From: Candidatus Eiseniibacteriota bacterium
GTDB taxonomy: Bacteria; Eisenbacteria; RBG-16-71-46; CAIMUX01
DNA: 25,142 nt
Direction: 5' to 3'
Assembly (NCBI GenBank): GCA_029569475.1
Contig: JAKQSZ010000055.1
Span: 1 to 25,142 of the forward strand
The notes beneath the pieces were generated by a model. That model saw only the letters and a program-made list of their open reading frames with translations, was not told the DNA's origin and did not search any database. Positions within the stretch are counted from its first letter, which is position 1. Each line of letters starts with the position of its first letter. The position numbers and the translations under genes are program-made. Of the stretch, positions 11,327 to 18,599 are shown piece after piece.

Positions 11327-11440
11327 TTTCCGGCCACCCGCGGTATGCGGCCACGCCGCTTTCCGGCCACCCACGGTGTGCGCCACGCCGGTCTCCGGCC
11401 TCCCCGGTACGCGGCCTCCTCGGTTTCCGGCCACTTCGCG
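11327..11440. repeat. 32-bp tandem repeat, three and a half units, between lhr and nei2
   Basis: Units start at 11327, 11360, 11392 and 11424 (spacings 33, 32, 32). Each begins T-T/C-TCCGGCC and contains CGGT-A/G-T/C-GCG followed by GCC and CGG. Units 1 and 2 are close to identical, unit 3 is more diverged and unit 4 is partial. On the minus strand the array lies in the leader of nei2, ending about 38 bp before its start codon. It is not coding: a three-frame reading gives low-complexity Gly/Arg-rich peptides only, and 32 is not divisible by three. Confidence 0.75.
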
Positions 11441-11486
11441 CCGGCGGCAAGATCGCCCTATCCGAGACGCCGGCGCCTTCCAGTGG

Positions 11487-14400
11487 CTATCCTTCGCCTC
11501 CGTCGACCAACCCCCGATAGCTCGGGTGGAAGCCTGACCGCACCAACAGATCGTAGTGCGGCGATCGCCGGACGGCCACACCGTTGACCTCCTCGATCTC
11601 CATGCGCCTGCGCCCGCCACGGCGGGGAAGGCGGCGCAGGCCCTGCAGAGCGAGTGGAAGCGTCTGCTCGCCGCTGGTGTCCTCGTGGAAGATGATGAGT
11701 CTGCGTTGTCGGGGGGCCGCATGCAACGCGAGCCTTCCGGCCACAAGCACGACAAAGCTCCCCGCGACCCGCCGTGGCCGGATCCGAGCCTCCGCGGACA
11801 CCCGCGTTCCCTGGTCGCCCAGAACAGGGCCAACCGCCGGGCCGGCTGGCCACTGACCCTCGGCTTGGGGGTCCGGCGCCGCGATCGATGGCCAGGGCAG
11901 CAGCGCTCCGTAGGGATTGGCGGGATCGACCGAAGCCAGCACGACCACGTCCTCGGGTGCCGGCGCATGATCCTCGATCCGGGCTCGCAGCGCGCGAAGT
12001 TGCTCCAACGCGGCCGGGTCCGCGAACTGGATTCCGCTCATCCCCTCGACGAAGTAGCCGCGCCGGACCTGGTTGCGGTCTTCCAAGGCCTTGTACACCT
12101 GGTACAGCGGCCCGAATCCGTTGCGCCAGGTTTCGAAGCGGACAATCTCGCGACCCACGATCCCGTAGCGGTCCAGCAGCAGTCGCGCCCAGGCCAGCGC
12201 GCGACCGGTGTCGTTGCGCCGGCTCTGCCCATCGGATGGTAGCGCGGCCGCGGTGGTGTACAATTCCTGCACAACCCACCAGCGACCGGCGCGGACGCGG
12301 ATCCCTCCGCGCCGGGGACGGGAACCACCCGCGACGAATCGCGCCCGGGCCGGCCAACGGAGATCCTCCAGGGGGCCAAAGGTATCGTTGGTGATTCTTC
12401 CCTCCCAGACGAGATCCCAAAGCGCCGTTCGGAAGTCTGCCCGCGAAAGCTCCGGGATCGCCCGGCGGACGCTGGCCTCGAGCTGCTCCTCGAAGGATGC
12501 GCCCCGACCGGTCAAGAGGCGCAGGATGACCTCCCGCGCCCTCGTATCCGGAGCGCTGTTCCCGTCGAGCGGTCTGTGCGACCCGTCGGGATCGGCGTCC
12601 GGTCCATCATCACGAATGTCCCGTCCATTCGGCGTGCTGCCGGTCCCGGCGGGACGGGTCTCTGGCTCATCGGGACGAATGCTTCGTTCACCGGACGTGG
12701 CGTTCATCCCGTCGGGAAATGCTGGTCCTGGCCACTCCTCCGCGTCGGGCAGCAGAGACGGCGCCTGTTCACGGAGGTAGAGCGCCACCCTTCCGTCCCG
12801 GGTGCCGAGGGGGCCGTGCCCCACCCAGAGGATCTCTCCTCCTGAGGAGAGCTGATCGAGCTGTTCGACCGTGAACCCGGGCACTCGCAAGGGCAGGATG
12901 GCATCGGTCAGGTCGCTCCAGGGCAAGGGGAGCCCCTGGAGTTGCGCGATCGCCTCGATCAGCCGGTGCGCGCCGCGTTCGCGGGATCCGACCCGGTGCC
13001 AGCGCGGCAGATGAGCCCCCAGCATCCTCGGCTCGACGGCCGCGACCTCGCGGCGGAGAGCCGCCAGCATGCGCCGCTTGATCTGGCGCAGGACCTCGGC
13101 GTCGCAGTAGTCGAGTTCGAAGCCGCCTGGCCGGATCTCTCCACGAACGATGGTCCCCGCGCGCTCCAGGCCTTCGAGCACGGGCAGGATCTGCGCCGCG
13201 TCCAGGTCGTAACGCCGCATCGGATCCCGCGGCAGGAAAGGACCGCGGCGCCGGGCAAAGCGACGGACAATGCGGGTCAGCGCGTCAGGAACCACCTGGA
13301 GAAAGTCCTCCGGCAACCCCGCCGGGGGCATCACTCCCAGTCCGTCGCGGTACATGCCGGCATCCTCGGCGGCGATCCAACGGGTCTGTCCGGCGATCCG
13401 CACACGGGCGGCGCGGCGCGAACGCTCCAGGACTTCCGTCCAACCGATCCAGCCGGGCTGCACCGCGTCTGTCCCGGCGCCGGTCCCGGCGACGGTCCCG
13501 GCCGGCGAGCCGCCCATCGTGCTTCCTTCGCTCCGCTCCTCGATCTCCTCCGCGCTCAGATCCCCGATCCGGCGCAGGAGATCATGCAGGGTATCGGCAT
13601 CGCGGGCCCGGCGCCCCTCCGCGATTCCCTGCAGTTCGTCTTCCACTTCCTCGAGGACCCGTGGATCGATCAGCTCCCGCAGCTCCGCCTGCCCGAGCAG
13701 TTCGCTCAGCAGGTTGCGGTCCACCGTCAAAGCCTGCGCCCGGCGTTCGGCCAGCGGCGCGTCCTGCTCGTAGAGATAGGCCGCGACGTAGGCAAAGACC
13801 AGCGAGCGCGCGAACGGCGAGGCGGCCGGCGTTTCGACCTCGCGCACCCGGATGCGCCGGCTCTGGATGTCCCGCAGGATCTCCTTCAGCGAGGGCAGGT
13901 CGAAGACATCGCGCAGCGCCTCGCGGTAGGTCTCCAGCACCACCGGGAAGCTCGGATACTGCCGCACCGAGGCCAGCAGCTGTTGGGCCTTGATCCGCTG
14001 CGCCCAGAGCGGGTTCCGGCGGGTCGGTCCGCGGCGTGGCATGAGCAGCGATCGGACCGCGTTCTCGCGAAAAAGCCCGGCGAAGAGGGCGGCGTCCGGA
14101 AGCTGCTCGGTAACCAGATCTTCCACCTCCTCGGCCGGTGGCAGCAGCGCGTCCAGCTCCGGAGGCTCATCGCGATCCGCCAGGCGCAGGACGATGCCGT
14201 CCTCGGAGTACATCGTCTGGATGTCGAAGCCCGACACTTGCGACAACCGCCGTTGGATGGCGATCGACCAGGGCGCGTGCACGCGGGCGCCGAAGGGTGT
14301 GAGCAGACAGATCCGCCAGTCCCCCAGCTCGTCGCGGAAACGTTCGACCACGATCGTCCGATCTGTCGGCAGCAGGCCGGTATGCGCGATCTGCTCGCCC

Positions 14401-16439
14401 AGGTAGGCTGCCAGGTTGCCGGCCGCCAGAGCGTCGAGGGGCGCACGCTCCCGGATCCAGGCAGCCAGCGCCTCGTTCGGAACCTGCTCCGCCTCGCGCA
14501 GGAAGGCGCCGATCGAGCGGCCAACCTCGATGGGACGGCCGGGACCCTCCCCCTTCCAGAACGGCAGCCGGCCCGCTTCCCCTGGAGCCGGAGAGACGGT
14601 CACGCGGTCGCGTTGGATCTCCTCGACCCGCCATGTTGTGGCGCCGAGCTGGATGCGGTCTCCCGCGCGGCTTTCGTAGACCATCTCCTCGTCGAGTTCT
14701 CCGACGCGGGGCCCCCCTCCGGCGAGGAACACCGCGAAGTGCCCACGATCCGGGATGGTCCCCGGGTTCATGCGGCTGACCAGGGCGGCTCCTCGCCGCG
14801 GGCCGAGCACGTCCCGCGCCCGATCCCAGACCAGCAGCGGGCGGAGATCGGCGAACTCCGAGGAGGGATAGCGGCCCGACAGCATGTCCAGGACCGCGAC
14901 CAGCGCGGAACGCGAGAGCTCGGCGAAGGGATAGGCGCGGCGCACCATGCTCTCGAGCTCATCCACGGTGCGTTCGGTGTCGGCGCAGATGGCCACGGCC
15001 TGCTGGGCCAGCACGTCGAGAGCGTTCCTCGGAACGCGCGAGGCCTCCAGGTCTCCCTCGAGCATGCGGGCCGTGATGACCGCCGCCTCCAGCAGGTCCC
15101 CCCGGTGCTTCGGATAGAGCCGTCCGACGCTGATCTCGCCGACCTGGTGACCGGCCCGGCCGACCCGCTGCAACCCCCGTGCGACCGATCCGGGAGACTC
15201 CACCAGGACCACCCGGTCCACCGCTCCCATGTCGATGCCCAGTTCCAGCGAACTCGTGGCCACGATGCCGCGTAGGATCCCCCGCTTCAGGGATTCCTCG
15301 ATCTCCCGCCGCTTCTCCTGCGAGACGCTGCCGTGGTGGGCCCGGACGATCTCCTCTCCCGCGAGGTCGTTGAGGCGCTGCGCGAGGCGCTCGCAGAGCC
15401 CGCGGCTGTTCACGAACACGATGGTCGACCGGTTTTCCCGCACCTGCCGGAGGATCTCCGGGTAGATGGCCGGCCAGACGCCCCGTTCGGTGAACGGCGT
15501 GTGGATCTCCCGGTCGTACAACTCGCCCAGGATCGGGCCGCCTTCGTTCTCCGGATCGCGCGAGGACGAGGCGTCGCTTGACGCCCGTTCGTCCACCGCG
15601 ACCGCGAAGGCGTCCGGCGGGGAAACATTCGTCATATCGGCCACCGGCACCACCACGGCCAGGTCCAGCCGCGGCCGGGCCGAAGCGTCGACGATCTCCA
15701 CGGGACGGTCCCCGCCCAGAAAGCGCGCGATCTCGTCGATGGGCCGGGCCGTGGCCGACAGTCCGATGCGCTGCGGTTCCTCACGGGTCAGCGCGCAGAG
15801 CCGCTCCAGGGAGATCGCCAGGTGGGCGCCGCGCTTGGTGGGCGCCAGGGCGTGGACCTCGTCGACGATGATCGTGCGCACCGTGGCCAGGTTGGCGCGC
15901 GCGCCGGAGCCCAGGATGAGGAAGAGCGACTCCGGCGTCGTTACCAGGATGTCGCCGGGATGCCGTGCCTGCCGCGTCCGCTCGGCGCTGGGCGTGTCAC
16001 CGGTGCGTACCGAGACGCTGATCTCGTGGACCGCGAGGCCCAACCGCGCCGAGGTGCGCCGGATGCCGGCCAGGGGCGCACGCAGGTTGCGCTCGATATC
16101 GTAGACCAGCGCCTTCAGCGGGGAGACGTAGACGACGCTGGTGCCGCGCCCTTCTGCAGCGCCGGGACCGGCGGAAGCGCGTCGGTTGGCGGCAGGGCCT
16201 TCGGCCACCAGCCGGTCGATGGCGGCGAGGAATGCCGCCAGGGTCTTGCCGCTTCCCGTCGGGGCGACCAGCAGAGCGTGGCGGCCGGCGCGAATGGACT
16301 CCCAGCCGCGACGCTGCACCTCGGTCGCCGCCTCGAAGGACTGCTCGAACCATGTCTGGGTGGCGGGGGTGAACATCATCCGGCCCTCGGGCCTCGCCGC
16401 GCTCGGCGCATCATCCATCTCTCTTTCCGCCCCATGCAT
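11487..16439 (-). CDS. lhr: Lhr-type DEAD/DEAH-box ATP-dependent helicase
   Basis: A 1650-residue superfamily 2 helicase of the long bacterial Lhr type (E. coli Lhr is about 1538 residues), a DNA/RNA-DNA hybrid translocase connected with DNA repair. The Walker A motif APTGSGKT is at about 59-66, DEVH at 193-196, SLSATARP-like GLSATARP marks motif III, and VNSRGLCERL, ATSSLELGIDMG and QRVGRAGHQ are the helicase-C motifs. The winged-helix and Lhr core domains follow, then a C-terminal region with similarity to HTH_42/AlkZ-like proteins (GRITNDTFGPLEDLRW, GRWWVV, RYGIVGREIV). Two low-complexity inserts occur at about 970-997 and 1237-1299. Start is uncertain: ATG 16439, 16418 and 16379 are all in frame; 16379 has GAGGG upstream and lies nearest to conserved sequence. 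Confidence 0.95.
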   Translation of the reverse strand: MHGAEREMDDAPSAARPEGRMMFTPATQTWFEQSFEAATEVQRRGWESIRAGRHALLVAPTGSGKTLAAFLAAIDRLVAEGPAANRRASAGPGAAEGRGTSVVYVSPLKALVYDIERNLRAPLAGIRRTSARLGLAVHEISVSVRTGDTPSAERTRQARHPGDILVTTPESLFLILGSGARANLATVRTIIVDEVHALAPTKRGAHLAISLERLCALTREEPQRIGLSATARPIDEIARFLGGDRPVEIVDASARPRLDLAVVVPVADMTNVSPPDAFAVAVDERASSDASSSRDPENEGGPILGELYDREIHTPFTERGVWPAIYPEILRQVRENRSTIVFVNSRGLCERLAQRLNDLAGEEIVRAHHGSVSQEKRREIEESLKRGILRGIVATSSLELGIDMGAVDRVVLVESPGSVARGLQRVGRAGHQVGEISVGRLYPKHRGDLLEAAVITARMLEGDLEASRVPRNALDVLAQQAVAICADTERTVDELESMVRRAYPFAELSRSALVAVLDMLSGRYPSSEFADLRPLLVWDRARDVLGPRRGAALVSRMNPGTIPDRGHFAVFLAGGGPRVGELDEEMVYESRAGDRIQLGATTWRVEEIQRDRVTVSPAPGEAGRLPFWKGEGPGRPIEVGRSIGAFLREAEQVPNEALAAWIRERAPLDALAAGNLAAYLGEQIAHTGLLPTDRTIVVERFRDELGDWRICLLTPFGARVHAPWSIAIQRRLSQVSGFDIQTMYSEDGIVLRLADRDEPPELDALLPPAEEVEDLVTEQLPDAALFAGLFRENAVRSLLMPRRGPTRRNPLWAQRIKAQQLLASVRQYPSFPVVLETYREALRDVFDLPSLKEILRDIQSRRIRVREVETPAASPFARSLVFAYVAAYLYEQDAPLAERRAQALTVDRNLLSELLGQAELRELIDPRVLEEVEDELQGIAEGRRARDADTLHDLLRRIGDLSAEEIEERSEGSTMGGSPAGTVAGTGAGTDAVQPGWIGWTEVLERSRRAARVRIAGQTRWIAAEDAGMYRDGLGVMPPAGLPEDFLQVVPDALTRIVRRFARRRGPFLPRDPMRRYDLDAAQILPVLEGLERAGTIVRGEIRPGGFELDYCDAEVLRQIKRRMLAALRREVAAVEPRMLGAHLPRWHRVGSRERGAHRLIEAIAQLQGLPLPWSDLTDAILPLRVPGFTVEQLDQLSSGGEILWVGHGPLGTRDGRVALYLREQAPSLLPDAEEWPGPAFPDGMNATSGERSIRPDEPETRPAGTGSTPNGRDIRDDGPDADPDGSHRPLDGNSAPDTRAREVILRLLTGRGASFEEQLEASVRRAIPELSRADFRTALWDLVWEGRITNDTFGPLEDLRWPARARFVAGGSRPRRGGIRVRAGRWWVVQELYTTAAALPSDGQSRRNDTGRALAWARLLLDRYGIVGREIVRFETWRNGFGPLYQVYKALEDRNQVRRGYFVEGMSGIQFADPAALEQLRALRARIEDHAPAPEDVVVLASVDPANPYGALLPWPSIAAPDPQAEGQWPAGPAVGPVLGDQGTRVSAEARIRPRRVAGSFVVLVAGRLALHAAPRQRRLIIFHEDTSGEQTLPLALQGLRRLPRRGGRRRMEIEEVNGVAVRRSPHYDLLVRSGFHPSYRGLVDGGEG
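13471..13506. repeat. 12-bp in-frame triplication inside lhr
   Basis: Three adjacent 12-bp units start at 13471, 13483 and 13495, each beginning GTCCCGGC. On the coding (minus) strand they give an AGT-x repeat in a Gly/Ala/Thr-rich insert. Because 12 is divisible by three, the reading frame is kept. It shows how at least one of the inserts in this protein grew. Confidence 0.75.
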
Positions 16440-16814
16440 GTGGCGGAGGATAGCAGGTCCAGGCGCGATCGAGGCCTGGCGCGCCGGCCGCGTGGCGTCC
16501 TCCCGTCACTCCGCCCCAGGGCGACCCGGCTCGCGAGGGCGTTGGGTTCGCTGACCACGGAGCCGTGCCAGAGGTGCGATCAGGCAGGTCCTTTCAGAGG
16601 CGGAGGCGTCGGACTGTTCCTTGAAAGAGTCACTCATTATGTGGCAATCAGCCCTCCAGGTTGTCAAGACCGCTCCGATGCCGGCCGATGTTTCCCCTGG
16701 AAGGTGTCCATTGTGGCGCAATCCGCCGGGGGGCTGCCGGTCGCGGGCCGGGCCTCGTGCCGGCAGGTCTGATGCGCACGAGCCTCGCCTCGGCCATCCA
16801 CGGAGGAGGAACAG
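16440..16814. promoter_or_regulatory. Divergent intergenic region between lhr and the porin gene
   Basis: 375 bp that must hold the promoters of lhr (minus) and the porin cluster (plus). It includes a locally AT-richer patch around 16621-16670. Two related 14-base words, ATTATGTGGCAATC (16636-16649) and ATTGTGGCGCAATC (16710-16723), lie 74 bp apart; the second has inverted ATTG/CAAT ends. They could be operator half-sites. I cannot point to a convincing -35/-10 pair or a Pho box. Confidence 0.35.
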
Positions 16815-18041
16815 ATGAATCGAACGTTGAGCATCGCGTTGGTGCTCGTCCCGGTCCTGGCAGCCATCTTCTGCCCGCCGGCGTACGCCCAGTCGGATCG
16901 ACTGCACGTCTATGGGTACTTCGCGACCCGATTCGAGAAGACGTACAACGAACCGAGGCTGGACAACGGCGACATCGTCGAGGAGACCCCCGTCGGCGAG
17001 TGGAACCACCCCAGCCTGAACATCATGATGCAACACCAGCTCGACAAGAAGTTCCGCGTCTTCCTCAACCTCAACGGCGCCGGGGGAGGCGAGATCGACC
17101 TGAGGAACTTCTGGGGCGAGTATTCCGCGTCACGGTACGTCAACGTCCGCCTGGGGAAGATCTACCGCAAGTTCGGCTTGTACAACGAGCTTCTCGATGC
17201 CGTGCCGACGTACTATGGGATCGAACCCCCTGAGCTGTTCGACTCCGACCACCTGATCGTCTCCCGTACAACCACCCTCATGCTGCACGGCTCGACCGAC
17301 CTGCACACCGGCGTGCTGAACTATGCCATCAGCACGGACAACGGGGAGGGGGACGCTTTCAAGAACGCCCTGCCCATGGCCTACGACCTGCGCTACCGGA
17401 CCTCGACCGGCCTGCTCACGGTCGGCACATCCGGATACAGCAGTTTCGGATCGGCCAACTCGGACGTCGCCCTCGGAGAGGGATCTCCGAAGAGCGGCGT
17501 GCTGCCCTGGATGGCCAAGGATGACTTCTGGGTGCTGGGCGGCTGCGCCGAGCTCAACCACAAGGGCTGGACCGTCCAGACCGAGTACTGGCATGCCTCC
17601 CATGACGCGGAGCGGGATCCGGAAGCGACCTACGAGATGATCGGATCGGGCTCTCCCAGCGCGGCCCAGATTCAGCGTTTCACCGCCGTCTCCGGGATGC
17701 CCTCCAAGGCGGAGGACATCAATCCCGATGGCGACTACCAGGTCGACACCTGGTACGTGCGCACGGGGTACTCCATCGACTCGCGGATGGGCGAGTTCGG
17801 CCCCTACATGCAGTACGACTATTACAGCAACCCCGAGACAATTGCCGAGAAGACCTACGGAGGAGACAACGAGGCAGGCGCCTCCGACGACGGCAAATTC
17901 CAGAAGTGGACCCTGGGACTGCTCTTCCGGCCCATCCCGCAGGTCGCGCTCAAGCTCGACGGAAGCCGGCACAACTACAAGCTCGGGAATCGCACCGTCG
18001 GATACCCCGAGATCCGGTTCGACGTCTCCTACATTTTCTAG
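16815..18041 (+). CDS. Outer-membrane beta-barrel (porin-like) protein
   Basis: A 408-residue exported protein. Residues 1-25 form a signal peptide (MNRT, hydrophobic core, AYA cleavage site before Q26). The mature part alternates polar and hydrophobic residues in strand-sized segments such as HVYGYFATRF, YVNVRLGKIYRKFG, LLTVGTSGYSSFG, WTVQTEYWHAS and ALKLDGSRHNY, and ends in VSYIF, the terminal aromatic residue recognised by the barrel assembly machinery. This fits a trimeric-porin-like channel; the substrate is not evident, though the adjacent PstS-like gene would suit an anion. Start ATG 16815 follows GGAGGAGGAA at about 16801-16810. The next gene starts 22 bp after the stop, so the two are surely one operon. 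Confidence 0.88.
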   Translation: MNRTLSIALVLVPVLAAIFCPPAYAQSDRLHVYGYFATRFEKTYNEPRLDNGDIVEETPVGEWNHPSLNIMMQHQLDKKFRVFLNLNGAGGGEIDLRNFWGEYSASRYVNVRLGKIYRKFGLYNELLDAVPTYYGIEPPELFDSDHLIVSRTTTLMLHGSTDLHTGVLNYAISTDNGEGDAFKNALPMAYDLRYRTSTGLLTVGTSGYSSFGSANSDVALGEGSPKSGVLPWMAKDDFWVLGGCAELNHKGWTVQTEYWHASHDAERDPEATYEMIGSGSPSAAQIQRFTAVSGMPSKAEDINPDGDYQVDTWYVRTGYSIDSRMGEFGPYMQYDYYSNPETIAEKTYGGDNEAGASDDGKFQKWTLGLLFRPIPQVALKLDGSRHNYKLGNRTVGYPEIRFDVSYIF

Positions 18042-18063
18042 TCCAGCAGGAGGTGAAGCCATC

Positions 18064-18498
18064 ATGAAGGGTTGCATCAAGGGCAGGTTGGCGGCGCTCA
18101 TCCTGGCCGCCGCGTTCCTGCTGACCGGGGCCGCGGCCCAGGCGCAGATCAGCATCGTGATCGGAAAGGCGTCGGCCTATACGCCGTCGGAGGCCGACAT
18201 CAAGGCCTATCTGTCCGGCGTGAAGCTGCAGTGGCCCGACGGCGCCAAGGTCGTCGTGGCGGACCAGCCGGAGGCGGCCATCGCCAAGACGGTCTACGAG
18301 AAGTTCCTGGGATCCTCCCTGGCGCAGGTTCGCAAGGAGTGGACCAAGCTGGTGCTCTCCGGGCAGGCCGCCGCCCCGGTCAAATGCGCCAGCGACGCGG
18401 AGGTGATCAAGGCAGTGGCCGCCAACCCCGCCGCGATCGGGTTCATCTCCCGGGCATCCCTCGACGCGACGGTCAAGGAAGTCGCGAAGATCGAGTAG
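18064..18498 (+). CDS. Small PstS-like periplasmic binding protein
   Basis: A 144-residue exported protein with a signal peptide of about 27 residues (MKGCIKGR, hydrophobic stretch, AQA before Q28). The mature 117 residues include EKFLGSSLAQVRKEWTKLVLSG, KCASDAEVIKAVAANPAAIGFIS, the signature of short proteins classed with phosphate ABC transporter substrate-binding components (PBP-like domain). It is far shorter than true PstS (about 320 residues), representing one lobe, and no pstCAB genes are near, so it is unlikely to feed an ABC importer here. ATG 18064 is preceded by AGGAGGTGA, an excellent ribosome binding site. Sandwiched between a porin and a chemoreceptor, it may be a ligand-binding adaptor for either. 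Confidence 0.85.
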   Translation: MKGCIKGRLAALILAAAFLLTGAAAQAQISIVIGKASAYTPSEADIKAYLSGVKLQWPDGAKVVVADQPEAAIAKTVYEKFLGSSLAQVRKEWTKLVLSGQAAAPVKCASDAEVIKAVAANPAAIGFISRASLDATVKEVAKIE

Positions 18499-18519
18499 CC
18501 CGCCGGAGCATCAACCCGG

Positions 18520-18535
18520 CGCTCCGAAGGGAGCG
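18520..18535 (+). other. 6-bp hairpin with GAAG loop after the binding-protein gene
   Basis: CGCTCC (18520-18525), loop GAAG, GGAGCG (18530-18535): a perfect short stem 21 bases after the stop codon of the binding-protein gene. No T-run follows, so termination is not indicated; it may be a 3' stabiliser or processing site that changes expression of the downstream receptor relative to upstream genes. Confidence 0.45.
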
Positions 18536-18564
18536 AGGAGCCGGAAACGTCTGAAGGAAGAGCC

Positions 18565-18588
18565 GCGCGTGGTTCCTTGGCCACGCGC
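18565..18588 (+). promoter_or_regulatory. 8-bp hairpin directly before the chemoreceptor ribosome binding site
   Basis: GCGCGTGG (18565-18572) pairs perfectly with CCACGCGC (18581-18588) around an 8-base loop. The GAGGAG ribosome binding site begins only two bases later (about 18591), and the ATG is at 18600. A stable stem this near the site could tune translation of the receptor. The lack of a T-run argues against a terminator. Confidence 0.5.
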
Positions 18589-18599
18589 ACGAGGAGCCC

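Noticed and set aside
12942..15275. A 777-residue plus-strand open frame inside lhr
   Set aside because: Antisense shadow of a GC-rich gene; lhr is continuous with helicase motifs through the whole interval.
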